A DNA stretch of 64,000 bases from JBFAPK01 sp040676675 (GCF_040676675.1 NZ_JBFAPK010000004.1:124001-188000), one strand, 5' to 3'; positions 9,026-17,227 are shown, counted from the first letter of the stretch. Program-made: numbers and translations. Notes: a model not told the origin generated them from the sequence alone.

Positions 9026-9237
9026 GGTTGAACCTTATTCAGAACATGCCCGTACCGACATCCTCACACCCGGCGATCCGCGGCGTGTCTTCCCAGGTGA
9101 TCTCGCTCGGACCACCGCTCCGGGCGCCCCACGGGACGGCCGGAGCGGCCAGCGGCGCGTTGGCCCACCGGTCGTCGGTCCCGGCGCCGGCATTGCGTAA
9201 CCTGATGCGACTCTTGTGCGGGATGGGGGAGGACCAG

Positions 9238-10290
9238 TTGCGACTCGCGCTCAACCTCGGATATCAGACGGCGTGGAGTACTCCCGCCGACCACCTGGCG
9301 CTGGCCCAGGAGGCGGACCGGCTGGGCTACTCGGTGGTCTGGGCGGCCGAGGCGTACGGGTCGGACTCGCCGAGCATGCTGGCCTGGATCGCGGGGCAGA
9401 CATCGCGGATCGACGTGGGTAGCGCGGTGATGCAGATACCGGCGCGCAGCCCGGCGGCGACCGCGATGACGGCGGCGACCATCGACACCCTCTCCGGCGG
9501 ACGGTTCCGACTCGGCCTGGGGGTCTCGGGGCCGCAGGTCTCCGAGGGCTGGCACGGCGTGCGGTACGGCAAGCCGCTGGCCCGCACCCGCGAGTACGTC
9601 GACATCGTGAAGCTCGCCCTGGCCCGCAAGCAGGTCGAGTACCACGGTGAGCACTACACGCTGCCGCTGCCCGACGGACCGGGCAAGGCGCTGCGGCTCA
9701 GTTTCCACCCGCCCCGCGAGCACATACCGCTCTACCTGGCCGCGGTCGGACCGAAGAACCTGGAGCTGGCCGGGGAGATCGCCGACGGCTGGCTCGCGAT
9801 CTTCTACGCGCCGGACCACGCGGCCGAGCAGCTCGCCGCGGTGGCCGCGGGCCGGGCCCGCGCCGGCAAGGAGCTGGCCGGCTTCGACGTGGTGCCGTCC
9901 GTGCCGGTGGTGGTCGGCGACGACGTCGCCGGCTGCGCCGAACTGGTCCGCTGGTACGCGGCGCTCTACGTGGGCGGCATGGGCAGCCGGAAGCAGAACT
10001 TCTACAACCAGCTCGCCACCCGAATGGGCTACGGCGACGCCGCCCGCGAGGTGCAGGACCTGTACCTGGCCAAGCGGCACCGCGACGCCGCCGCGGCGGT
10101 ACCGACGGAGTTCGTCGACCGTACCTCGCTGCTCGGGCCGAAGGAGCGCATCGCCGACGGGATGCGCCGGTACGCCGAGTCCGGCGTCACCACCCTGGCG
10201 CTGACCCTCTTCACGGCCGACCGGGACAGCGGCGTGGCCACCCTGCGTACCTGCGCCGAGGCCCTGGAGCTGGCGGGAGTGGGCGAATGA
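9238..10290 (+). CDS. LLM-class F420-dependent oxidoreductase (Rv3520c-like)
   Basis: 350 residues. The start is TTG at 9238, preceded by GGGGGAGGA 4 bases away; it gives the expected N-terminus LRLALNLGYQTAW, whereas the longer frame from 9028 runs through non-conserved sequence. Luciferase-like TIM-barrel features: GYSVVWAAEAYGSD, LSGGRFRLGLGVSGPQV and GKPLARTREYVDIV. The family uses coenzyme F420 to reduce or oxidise small molecules in the cytosol. Its stop overlaps the uppP start (ATGA), so the two are co-translated, which links it loosely to envelope lipid metabolism. Confidence 0.9.
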   Translation: MRLALNLGYQTAWSTPADHLALAQEADRLGYSVVWAAEAYGSDSPSMLAWIAGQTSRIDVGSAVMQIPARSPAATAMTAATIDTLSGGRFRLGLGVSGPQVSEGWHGVRYGKPLARTREYVDIVKLALARKQVEYHGEHYTLPLPDGPGKALRLSFHPPREHIPLYLAAVGPKNLELAGEIADGWLAIFYAPDHAAEQLAAVAAGRARAGKELAGFDVVPSVPVVVGDDVAGCAELVRWYAALYVGGMGSRKQNFYNQLATRMGYGDAAREVQDLYLAKRHRDAAAAVPTEFVDRTSLLGPKERIADGMRRYAESGVTTLALTLFTADRDSGVATLRTCAEALELAGVGE

Positions 10291-11120
10291 GCTGGATCGA
10301 GGCGATCGTGCTGGGCATCGTGCAGGGGCTCACCGAGTTCCTGCCGGTCAGCTCCTCGGCGCACCTGCGGATCACCTCCGCGATCTTCTTCAAGGAGGAC
10401 GCCGGCGCGTCCTTCACCGCGGTCACCCAGCTCGGTACCGAGGCGGCCGTGCTGGTCTACTTCGCCCGCGACATCTGGCGGATCACCCGTACCTGGGTGG
10501 TCGGGATCTTCGACCGCTCGGTACGCGGCAGCATCGACTACCGGATGGCCTGGTACGTGATCGTCGGCTCGGTGCCGATCGGCGTCTTCGGCCTGCTCTT
10601 CAAGGACCAGATCCGCAGCGGTGCCCGCAACCTCTGGCTGGTCTCGGCGGTGCTGATCGGCTTCGCCTTCGTGCTCGCCTTCGCCGAGTACTGGGGGCGG
10701 CAGACGCGCACGATCAACCACTTCAAGCTGAAGGACGGCGTCGTCATGGGCTTCGCCCAGGCGGCGGCGCTGGTGCCGGGCGTGTCGCGCTCCGGCGGTA
10801 CGCTCACCGCCGGGCTCTTCCTCAGCCTCACCCGGGAGGCGGCGGCCCGCTACTCGTTCCTGCTGGCGATCCCGGCGGTGGTGATGTCCGGGGTCTTCAG
10901 CATCCCGGACGTCTTCGAGCCCAGCGCCGAGGGCTCGATCCCGACGGTCGCGCAGATGGTGGTCGCCACCATCATCGCCTTCGTGATCGGCTACGCGTCG
11001 ATCGCCTGGCTGCTGCGCTATGTCGCGCATCACACCCTCTACGTCTTCGTCCTCTACCGGGTGGCCCTGGGCAGCCTGGTGCTCGCCCTGCTGCTCACCG
11101 GCACCATCAGCGCCACCTGA
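10287..11120 (+). CDS. uppP: Undecaprenyl-diphosphatase (BacA/UppP)
   Basis: 277 residues of an integral membrane enzyme with about 8 hydrophobic segments. It removes a phosphate from undecaprenyl pyrophosphate to recycle the carrier lipid for peptidoglycan and other wall polymers. The family signatures are present: GLTEFLPVSSSAHL near the N-terminus and PGVSRSGGTLTAGL in the middle. It starts at an ATG overlapping the oxidoreductase stop. The next three genes are its usual actinobacterial neighbours (compare Rv2136c-Rv2133c). Confidence 0.97.
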   Translation: MSWIEAIVLGIVQGLTEFLPVSSSAHLRITSAIFFKEDAGASFTAVTQLGTEAAVLVYFARDIWRITRTWVVGIFDRSVRGSIDYRMAWYVIVGSVPIGVFGLLFKDQIRSGARNLWLVSAVLIGFAFVLAFAEYWGRQTRTINHFKLKDGVVMGFAQAAALVPGVSRSGGTLTAGLFLSLTREAAARYSFLLAIPAVVMSGVFSIPDVFEPSAEGSIPTVAQMVVATIIAFVIGYASIAWLLRYVAHHTLYVFVLYRVALGSLVLALLLTGTISAT

Positions 11121-11185
11121 GCCGATCCGCCGGGAGGCGACGGCCGGTGTCCCAGGGGTGCGCCGACCCGGCGGCCGGCCGGCCG

Positions 11186-11191
11186 TAGGCT
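11186..11191 (+). promoter_or_regulatory. -10 box TAGGCT for a leaderless transcript
   Basis: TAGGCT ends 6 bases before the GTG at 11198, and no Shine-Dalgarno fits; a leaderless mRNA is expected. Confidence 0.6.
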
Positions 11192-11197
11192 GACGTC

Positions 11198-11914
11198 GTG
11201 GCAACCCTCCTGCTCGTACGACACGGCCGGACCACCGCGAACGCCGACGGTGGCCTGGCCGGCCGGCAACCGGTCGAACTCGACGAGACCGGCCGGGCGC
11301 AGGCCGTCGCCGTCGGCGCCCGGCTGAAGCAGCTCCCGCTGGCCGCCGTGATCACCAGCCCCCTGGTCCGCTGCCGGCAGACGTTGGAGCTGGCGCTGCC
11401 GGGCGTCCAGCCGGTCGTCGAGGAGGACCTGACCGAGTGCGGGTACGGGGAGTGGGAGGGCCAGCCGCTCAAGAAGCTGGCCAAGGATCCACTGTGGCCG
11501 GTGGTGCAGCACCACCCCAGCGCGGTGGTCTTCCCCGGGGGCGAGGCGATGGCCGCGATGGCGGCCCGGGCGGTCGGGGCGGTACGCCGCTGGGACGCCC
11601 GGCTCACCGCCGAGCACGGCGCCGAGGCGGTCTGGCTGGCGTGTAGCCACGGCGATGTGATCAAGGCCATCGTCGCCGACGCCCTCGGGCTGCACCTCGA
11701 CCAGTTCCAGCGGATCGTGGCCGACCCGGCCTCGGTCACGGCCATCCGCTACACCCCGACCCGTCCGTTCGTGCTGCGCCTCAACGACACCGGCGGCGAC
11801 CTCGGCAACCTCGTGATGCCCCGGCGTCCGCGCAGGCGCCGCGCCCGCCCGACCGACTCCGACGCCCCCGTCGGCGGCGGCGCCGGAACGGGCGCCACCG
11901 GCACCGACCGCTGA
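11198..11914 (+). CDS. Histidine phosphatase superfamily protein, MSMEG_4193-type
   Basis: 238 residues. The phosphohistidine motif is LVRHGRTTAN near the N-terminus; the second catalytic His is in CSHGDVIKA, with an Arg in SPLVRCRQT and the acid in CGYGEWEG. This matches the actinobacterial putative phosphomutase family TIGR03848 (Rv2135c). The C-terminal 35 residues are a basic then Gly-rich tail. First of a three-gene cassette with DUF3090 and the SCO1664-like gene. The physiological substrate is unknown. Confidence 0.92.
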   Translation: MATLLLVRHGRTTANADGGLAGRQPVELDETGRAQAVAVGARLKQLPLAAVITSPLVRCRQTLELALPGVQPVVEEDLTECGYGEWEGQPLKKLAKDPLWPVVQHHPSAVVFPGGEAMAAMAARAVGAVRRWDARLTAEHGAEAVWLACSHGDVIKAIVADALGLHLDQFQRIVADPASVTAIRYTPTRPFVLRLNDTGGDLGNLVMPRRPRRRRARPTDSDAPVGGGAGTGATGTDR

Positions 11915-11956
11915 GCCCGGGCCCCGGGGGTCCCGGGCCGGTCGGGGAGCCGACCG
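11915..11956. terminator. Two adjacent hairpins after the phosphatase gene
   Basis: Directly after the stop: GCCCGGG / CCCGGGC (11915-11938), then CGGTCGG / CCGACCG with a GGAG loop (11939-11956). It separates the phosphatase from the DUF3090 promoter. Confidence 0.55.
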
Positions 11957-12123
11957 CGGATCGGGGGAAACGGGGCCGCGGAACCGGTCCCGGCGGCCGG
12001 GACGGGTGGGACGATTGTGCCGGACGGTGCCGGGGCGAACACGACGCGTACCCGTCGGGCCGCCGCCCGCGCCCACGGCGGCGATTCGGGTCGGTGCGCT
12101 GCGCACCCGCGCGGCCGGCCGGA

Positions 12124-12129
12124 TAGGGT
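12124..12129 (+). promoter_or_regulatory. -10 box TAGGGT for leaderless DUF3090
   Basis: TAGGGT lies exactly 7 bases before the ATG at 12137. Confidence 0.6.
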
Positions 12130-12136
12130 CGTGGGT

Positions 12137-12724
12137 ATGACCCACCAGGTGCACGCATTCGAACCGCCGGAGCGGTTCGTCGCCGGAACCGTGGGCGCGC
12201 CGGGGGAGCGGACGTTCTTCCTCCAGGCGCGCGGCGGAGGCCGGCTGGTCAGCGTCGCGCTGGAGAAGGTCCAGGTGTCGTTGCTCGCCGAGAAGCTGGA
12301 GGAACTGCTCACCGAGGCGCAGCGCCGCTTCGGTGTGGAGGTGCCCGAGGCGCCGGCGACGGTCTCCGACAACGACCCCCTGGACACCCCGGTCGATGAG
12401 GAGTTCCGGGTCGGCACGCTGGGACTGGCGTTCGACGTGGATACCGCGACCGTGGTCATCGAGGCGATAGCGGCCGGTGAGCGGGAAGCCGAGATCGATC
12501 TCGGTGGCGAGAGCGATGACGACATCGACGAGGACGACGAGGACGAGGAGCCCGACGACGACCTCGACCGGCTCCGGGTGCGGCTGACCCCGCAGGCGGC
12601 CCGGGAGTTCATCGAGCGGGCCCGCCGGGTCGTCGCGGCCGGTCGTCCGCCGTGCCCGCTCTGCGGCCAGCCCCTCGACCCGGCCGGTCACCTCTGTCCC
12701 CGGCACAACGGCTACCACCGGTGA
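12137..12724 (+). CDS. DUF3090 family protein
   Basis: 195 residues. It begins MTHQVHAFEPPERFVAGTVG and carries a long Asp/Glu-rich linker (about 118-140). It ends in a probable zinc-ribbon-like CPLCGQPL...HLCPRHNG with two CxxC-like pairs. Matches DUF3090/TIGR03847 (Rv2134c-like), always found beside the phosphatase and the kinase-like gene. Its stop overlaps the next GTG (GTGA), so the two are translationally coupled. Biochemical role unknown; the cysteines and coupling suggest it binds metal or its kinase-like neighbour. Confidence 0.92.
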   Translation: MTHQVHAFEPPERFVAGTVGAPGERTFFLQARGGGRLVSVALEKVQVSLLAEKLEELLTEAQRRFGVEVPEAPATVSDNDPLDTPVDEEFRVGTLGLAFDVDTATVVIEAIAAGEREAEIDLGGESDDDIDEDDEDEEPDDDLDRLRVRLTPQAAREFIERARRVVAAGRPPCPLCGQPLDPAGHLCPRHNGYHR

Positions 12725-13539
12725 CCTCGACGGACCTGCAACCGGTGCTCGACGAGAGTGACGCGCTGCGGCTGCTGCGCGGCGGCGAGTTCGAGCTGGA
12801 GGGACGGCTCGTCGACGCCTCCAACACCACGCTGCGGGGGTTCCTGACCCTCGACGGCGTGACGGCCCGCTGCGTCTACAAGCCGATCCGCGGGGAGCGC
12901 CCGCTCTGGGACTTCCCGGACGGCACCCTGGCCGGGCGGGAGGTCGGCGCCTACCTGGTCTCCCGGGCCACCGGCTGGGACGTGGTGCCGCCGACCGTGC
13001 TGCGGGACGGACCGTTCGGCCCCGGCGCCTGCCAGCTCTGGATCGACGAGCCGGAGGAGGTCGAGGCCCTGGTCGGCTTCGTACCGGCGCAGAGCCTGCC
13101 GCCGCGCTGGTTCCGCATCGCCGGCGCGGTCGACGACGACGGCGAGGAGTACGCCCTGGCGCACTCCGACGATCCCCGGCTGGCCCGGCTCGCGGTCTTC
13201 GACGCGGTGATCAACAACGCCGACCGCAAGGGCGGGCACATCCTCGTCGGCCGGGACGACCGGCTCTACGGCGTCGACCACGGCGTCTGCTTCCACGTCG
13301 AGGAGAAGCTGCGTACGGTGCTCTGGGGCTGGACTGGCCGCCAGCTTCCCCCGGACGCCGTCGAGGTCCTCGGCCGGCTCGCCGCCGAGCTGAACGGCGG
13401 GCTGGGCGAGGAGCTGTCGGAGCACCTGACCATCAGCGAGGTCGCGCAGGTCGCGGCGCGGGTGGCCCGGCTGCTCGCCGACGGGCGCTTCCCCGACCCG
13501 CCGTCCGACTGGCCGGCGGTACCGTGGCCGCCCGTCTGA
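12721..13539 (+). CDS. SCO1664-like protein with PI3/4-kinase-like fold
   Basis: 272 residues from the GTG overlapping the DUF3090 stop. Kinase-like features: a Lys in VYKPIRGERPLWDFP, a catalytic-loop-like stretch INNADRKGGHILVG, and a metal-binding-like YGVDHGVCFH. These resemble the phosphatidylinositol 3/4-kinase superfamily and match TIGR03843 (Rv2133c-like). With a phosphatase-fold neighbour it could form a phosphorylation / dephosphorylation pair; that is inference. mshC follows 88 bases later on its own promoter. Confidence 0.9.
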   Translation: MTSTDLQPVLDESDALRLLRGGEFELEGRLVDASNTTLRGFLTLDGVTARCVYKPIRGERPLWDFPDGTLAGREVGAYLVSRATGWDVVPPTVLRDGPFGPGACQLWIDEPEEVEALVGFVPAQSLPPRWFRIAGAVDDDGEEYALAHSDDPRLARLAVFDAVINNADRKGGHILVGRDDRLYGVDHGVCFHVEEKLRTVLWGWTGRQLPPDAVEVLGRLAAELNGGLGEELSEHLTISEVAQVAARVARLLADGRFPDPPSDWPAVPWPPV

Positions 13540-13614
13540 GGCCGTCCGCTCCGGGGTAACTGTCGTATCGATCACCGGCCCCCCGGCCGGCATCCGTGCC
13601 CGCGCCGGGCTGGT

Positions 13615-13620
13615 TAGGCT
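13615..13620 (+). promoter_or_regulatory. -10 box TAGGCT for leaderless mshC
   Basis: TAGGCT lies 7 bases before the mshC ATG at 13628. Confidence 0.6.
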
Positions 13621-13627
13621 GGCGGAC

Positions 13628-14866
13628 ATGGAATCTTGGACGGGGCACGAGGTGCCGCGGCTGCCGGGAACGGCACAGCCGCTCGCGTTGTACGATTCGG
13701 CCCGCCGCACCGTCCTGCCGACCGCTCCGGACGGCCCGGCGACGATGTACGTCTGCGGCATCACCCCGTACGACGCGACCCATCTCGGGCACGCGGCCAC
13801 GATGATCACGTTCGACCTCGTGCAGCGGATGTGGCGGGACGCCGGCCGGCCGGTGAGCTACGTGCAGAACGTCACCGACATCGACGACCCGCTGCTGGAG
13901 CGCGCCGAGCGCGACGGCGAGGACTGGGTGGTCCTCGGCATGCGGGAGACCGCCCTGTTCCGCGAGGACATGGAGGCGCTGCGGATCATCCCGCCGGAGC
14001 ACTACGTGGGCGCGGTCGAGTCGATCCCCGACATCGCGGCCCGGGTCGTCGAGCTGCTCGACGACGGCGCGGCGTACCGGCTCGACGACGGTACGGGCGA
14101 CGTCTACTTCGACATCGCCGCGGCACCCCGCTTCGGCTACGAGTCCAACCTCTCCCGCGAGGAGATGCGGGAGCTCTTCGCCGAGCGCGGCGGGGACCCC
14201 GACCGGGCCGGTAAGCGCGACCCGCTGGACCCGTTGCTGTGGCGCGGCTCCCGCGAGGGCGAGCCGGCCTGGAACGGCGGTCCGCTCGGCCCGGGCCGGC
14301 CCGGCTGGCACATCGAGTGCGCCGCGATCGCCCTCAAGCTGCTCGGCGCGCGGCTCGACGTGCAGGGCGGCGGCAACGACCTGCTCTTTCCGCACCACGA
14401 GTGCTCGGCCGCGCACGCCGAACGGCTGACCGGCGAAGAGCCCTTCGCCCGGCACTACGTGCACGCCGGCATGATCGGCCTCGACGGCAGCAAGATGTCC
14501 AAGTCCAAGGGGAACCTGGTCTTCGTGTCCCGGCTGCGGGCCGACCGGGTGGACCCGATGGCGATCCGCCTGGCGTTGCTGGCCGGCCACTACCGGGCCG
14601 ACCGGCAGTGGACCGAGGAGCTGCTCAAGCTCGCCACGCAGCGCCTGGGCCGCTGGCGCGAGGCGGTTCGCGCGGCCGCCGGGCCGTCCGGGGCCGAGCT
14701 GCTGGCCGGCGTACGCGAGCGGCTCGCCGACGACCTCGACACGCCCGCCGTGCTGGCGCTCGTGGACGCCTGGGCCGAGGCCGCGCTGGCCGGTACCGGC
14801 ACCGACCCGGAGGCGCCGGCGCTGGTCGCCCGCACCGTCGACGCGCTGCTGGGGGTACGCCTGTAG
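13628..14866 (+). CDS. mshC: Cysteine:GlcN-Ins ligase (mycothiol biosynthesis)
   Basis: 412 residues, the normal length for MshC. It ligates cysteine to 1-D-myo-inosityl 2-amino-2-deoxy-alpha-D-glucopyranoside using ATP. It is a class I cysteinyl-tRNA-synthetase paralogue: CGITPYDATHLGHA (zinc Cys plus HIGH-like), WHIECAAIA with Cys ligand, FPHHECSAAHAE and KMSKSKGN. The tRNA-binding C-terminus of CysS is reduced to a short helical part. N-terminal ESWTGHEVPRLPG is typical of MshC rather than CysS. It shows that the organism makes mycothiol. Confidence 0.96.
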   Translation: MESWTGHEVPRLPGTAQPLALYDSARRTVLPTAPDGPATMYVCGITPYDATHLGHAATMITFDLVQRMWRDAGRPVSYVQNVTDIDDPLLERAERDGEDWVVLGMRETALFREDMEALRIIPPEHYVGAVESIPDIAARVVELLDDGAAYRLDDGTGDVYFDIAAAPRFGYESNLSREEMRELFAERGGDPDRAGKRDPLDPLLWRGSREGEPAWNGGPLGPGRPGWHIECAAIALKLLGARLDVQGGGNDLLFPHHECSAAHAERLTGEEPFARHYVHAGMIGLDGSKMSKSKGNLVFVSRLRADRVDPMAIRLALLAGHYRADRQWTEELLKLATQRLGRWREAVRAAAGPSGAELLAGVRERLADDLDTPAVLALVDAWAEAALAGTGTDPEAPALVARTVDALLGVRL

Positions 14867-14889
14867 CACCGGCACCGCCCGACCCCTAC

Positions 14890-14923
14890 CCGGCCCCGCC
14901 CGCCCTCCGGCGAGCGGGGCCGG
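14890..14923. terminator. Hairpin between mshC and GntR gene (convergent)
   Basis: CCGGCCCCGC (14890-14899) pairs perfectly with GCGGGGCCGG (14914-14923), starting 24 bases after the mshC stop. Confidence 0.6.
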
Positions 14924-15006
14924 CGCCGTTGCGCCCTCCGGTGGGCGGCGGGCCGTGCCGCGGCCGGCGGGGTTCCGTGCCGACCGCCCGGAGGCCGGTC
15001 CGTGGG

Positions 15007-15044
15007 CCCTCAGCCGAGCACCAGGCCCTCAGCCGAGCACCAGG
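15007..15044. repeat. 19-bp tandem duplication spanning a stop codon
   Basis: CCCTCAGCCGAGCACCAGG occurs twice head-to-tail (15007-15025, 15026-15044). The second copy holds the last codons and stop (15029-15031) of the GntR gene; the first duplicates them downstream. Confidence 0.8.
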
Positions 15045-15820
15045 CCCGGGTCCGGGTCGGCGTCCGGCACCGGTCCCGGGATCTTGTACTCCTCGGTCAG
15101 CGTGGTCATCGGTCCGGGCCAGGTCGCCTGCGCCACCTCGATCGGCTTGTGGGCGGCGTCGTACGCCACGTGCAGCAGGTGCAGCACCGGGGTGTCCGGC
15201 CGGATCCGGAGCAGTTCGGCCTCCTCCCGGCTGGGCTGGCGGGCGCTGATCTGGTCGGTGGCGGAGACGTAGCGCCGGCCGATGGCCTCCTCGGCCTCCT
15301 GGTAGAGCGGGCGCCCGAACGCCTCCAGGCGCTCCAGCGAGGTGCCCGCGGCGTCCGCCACCCGGAACCAGGAGGCGCCCACCTCGACGGGCACCTCCTC
15401 GGTACGCACCAGGTGTCGGCGTACCACCAGCTCCGTACCGTCGGAGACGCCGAACGCGTCGGCGACCTCCGGGGGCGCGGGCGCGCGGCCGACCTGGACC
15501 AGCTGTTGGCGGTACCGGGCGGCGAGGTCGGTGTGGTAGCCGCGGTGGCCGCCGTAGCGCCCCCGGGAGAGCCGGTTGAGTCGCCGGCGGGTACCGCGGA
15601 CGTACGTCCCGGAGCCGGGCTTGGTGATCAGCACGCCCTCGACCCGGAGCTGGTCGACGGCGCGCTGCACCGTCTGCTTGGCCACGCCGAACAGTTCGGC
15701 GATGGCCGGGATCGAGGGCAACCGCTCGCCGGGTGCCCAGTCGCCCCGGCGGATCCGGGCCTTGAGCTGCGCCGCGATCTGCCGGTGCGGAAACTCCGCC
15801 GCCCCGGGATTGATCTCCAT
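15029..15820 (-). CDS. GntR-family regulator with UTRA effector domain
   Basis: 263 residues from ATG 15820, which has GGGAGGAG 5 bases upstream; a leaderless GTG at 15835 (7 bases after TAGCGT) would add five residues. N-terminal winged HTH (RQIAAQLKARIRRGDWAPGE, then AELFGVAKQTVQRAVDQL) and a C-terminal UTRA (HutC-like) ligand domain (about 95-255). UTRA regulators usually sense sugars, amino acids or cofactors. A CTAGG-TT-CCTAG palindrome over its own -10 box suggests autorepression. Confidence 0.93.
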   Translation of the reverse strand: MEINPGAAEFPHRQIAAQLKARIRRGDWAPGERLPSIPAIAELFGVAKQTVQRAVDQLRVEGVLITKPGSGTYVRGTRRRLNRLSRGRYGGHRGYHTDLAARYRQQLVQVGRAPAPPEVADAFGVSDGTELVVRRHLVRTEEVPVEVGASWFRVADAAGTSLERLEAFGRPLYQEAEEAIGRRYVSATDQISARQPSREEAELLRIRPDTPVLHLLHVAYDAAHKPIEVAQATWPGPMTTLTEEYKIPGPVPDADPDPGLVLG

Positions 15821-15842
15821 GCCAACTCCTCCCACCCCAATG

Positions 15843-15857
15843 ACGCTAGGTTCCTAG
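15843..15857 (-). promoter_or_regulatory. GntR promoter -10 and palindromic operator
   Basis: The -10 box TAGCGT (complement of 15843-15848) is overlapped by CTAGG-TT-CCTAG (15846-15857). Binding there would block RNA polymerase, a typical autoregulated GntR arrangement. Confidence 0.55.
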
Positions 15858-15978
15858 GATGCCGTACGGGGTGTGCGCCCGCCCACCCCGACACGCCGCA
15901 TCACGGCCACAAAATCCACGCCGGCAGCCTCGCTGACCGCACAGAAGCCCCGAGCAGGAGCCCCGGGCAGGAGGCGCC

Positions 15979-16052
15979 TGATCGCACAACAGCCCCGCGG
16001 TAGGCCCCTCACGCGTCGGCGAGGGGCCTACCGCGGGGAAACCGCGAGATCA
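15979..16052. repeat. 74-bp palindromic intergenic repeat, copy B
   Basis: Same length as copy A, with the same TGATCGC left end and GATCA right end. The core is a perfect 18-bp inverted repeat (15993-16010 and 16021-16038) with a 10-base loop. GAGGGGCCTAC and GCGGGGAAACCG are shared with copy A. It sits in the 436-base non-coding interval 15821-16256, which otherwise holds only the GntR promoter and repeat module B. Confidence 0.75.
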
Positions 16053-16084
16053 ACAATCTCGGACGAGCGCGCGGGGCTGGGCGG

Positions 16085-16256
16085 CGGCGCCCCGAGCCGA
16101 GGAGCGCGCCGCGCAGGCTTCCTCAGCGAGCAAGCGCAGCGGCGCCGGTGGTGTCTGGACCGACGCGTCGCGGCGCAGAACCACTCACCCACGCCGCCGC
16201 GGAGGGGAAGACACCACCTCTCAGGCGCCGCGAAGCGCGCGAGCGCAGCAGCTCAG
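16085..16256. repeat. Modular post-stop repeat, copy B
   Basis: From the PAC2 stop outward it carries CTCAGGCGCCGCGAAGCGCG (16221-16240), then CCGCCGCGGAGG, AGCGGCGCCGG and GCCGAGGAGCGCGCCGCG blocks. All four blocks except CCGCCGCGG recur inverted after rmlA (42735-42860). Confidence 0.6.
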
Positions 16257-17126
16257 CTACCAGGAGCCGGCGGTGGGGCCGGCGGAGCCGCCGCGACGGC
16301 GGAGGTACTTCTCGAACTCCTGGGCGATCTCGTCGCCGGTCAGCGGCTGGATGCCGGCGTCACCGACGCGCTCCTCCAACTCGCGGACGTACTCGCCGAG
16401 TTCGGCGTCCTGCTCGGCGGCGGTACGCACCCGCTGTTCCCACTCGGCGGCCTCCTCGGCGAGGTCGGTCATCGGTACCGGCAGGTCGAGCACCTCTTCG
16501 ACCCGGTGCAGCAGGGCCAGGGTGGCCTTGGGGCAGGGCGGGTTGTTGGCGTAGTGCGGTACGTGCACCCAGAAGGAGACGGCGTCGAGCTCGGCGCGGC
16601 TGGCCGCGTCGTGCAGCACGCCGACGATGCCGGTGGGTCCGTCGTAGCGGGTGGGGGTGAGCTGGTACCGCTCGGCCATGCCCTTGTCCGAGGCGCTGCC
16701 GCTGATCGGGAGCGGCCGGGTGTACGGCACGTCCGCCAGCAGCGCGCCGAGCAGGACGATCCGGTTGACCTCGAGGCTGTGGCAGAGTTCGAGCACCTGC
16801 TCGCAGAACGTGCGCCAGCGCATGCTCGGCTCGATGCCGCGGATCAGCACGACGTCGCGGTCGGTACCGGCGGGGCTGGCGACGGTGAACCGGGTGGTGG
16901 GCCACTCGACCCGGCGCGTCTCGCCCTCGGCCATGGCCACGGTGGGCCGGCTGACCTGGAAGTCGTAGAAGTCCTCCGGGTCGAGTTCGGTCACCGGTCG
17001 CGCCTGCCAGACCTGCTCCAGATGCTCGACGGCGGCGGTGGACGCGTCGGCGGCGTCGTTCCAGCCCTCGAAGGCCGCGATGGCGACCGGCGACCGCAGC
17101 ACGGGGAGTCCGTCGAACTCGCTCAC
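16257..17126 (-). CDS. PAC2-family protein
   Basis: 289 residues. The N-terminus SPVAIAAFEGWNDAADASTAA and central GIEPSMRWRTFCEQVLEL, GALLADVPYTRPLPI and FWVHVPHYANNPPCPKA are characteristic of the actinobacterial PAC2 family (Rv2125-like). It is named after eukaryotic proteasome assembly chaperone 2, although a chaperone role in bacteria is not proven. The C-terminal 70 residues form an acidic helix ending in a Gly-rich tail. The GTG start overlaps the stop of a possible 34-codon leaderless ORF (GTGA). Confidence 0.92.
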   Translation of the reverse strand: MSEFDGLPVLRSPVAIAAFEGWNDAADASTAAVEHLEQVWQARPVTELDPEDFYDFQVSRPTVAMAEGETRRVEWPTTRFTVASPAGTDRDVVLIRGIEPSMRWRTFCEQVLELCHSLEVNRIVLLGALLADVPYTRPLPISGSASDKGMAERYQLTPTRYDGPTGIVGVLHDAASRAELDAVSFWVHVPHYANNPPCPKATLALLHRVEEVLDLPVPMTDLAEEAAEWEQRVRTAAEQDAELGEYVRELEERVGDAGIQPLTGDEIAQEFEKYLRRRGGSAGPTAGSW

Positions 17127-17227
17127 GCCGACACCTCGCTGTGCTCGACCGCGCCGAGCCGGCCGGTGGCCGACCCGACGATCCTCGTGCCCTGCCGTCC
17201 AGCGGTGGCGTCCCTGTTGTCCCTCAC
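17123..17227 (-). CDS. Possible leaderless 34-codon ORF overlapping the PAC2 start
   Basis: GTG at 17227 lies exactly 7 bases after TAGGCT (complement of 17235-17240), the spacing of the leaderless genes here. The frame runs 34 codons (begins VRDNRDATAGRQ, ends HSEVSA) and stops at TGA overlapping the PAC2 GTG. No Shine-Dalgarno precedes PAC2, so ribosomes may reach it by termination-reinitiation from this ORF. The peptide may not matter as a product. Confidence 0.45.
   Translation of the reverse strand: MRDNRDATAGRQGTRIVGSATGRLGAVEHSEVSA

Noticed and set aside
9028..9237. N-terminal extension of the oxidoreductase from 9028
   Set aside because: TTG 9238 has a strong Shine-Dalgarno and gives the family N-terminus.
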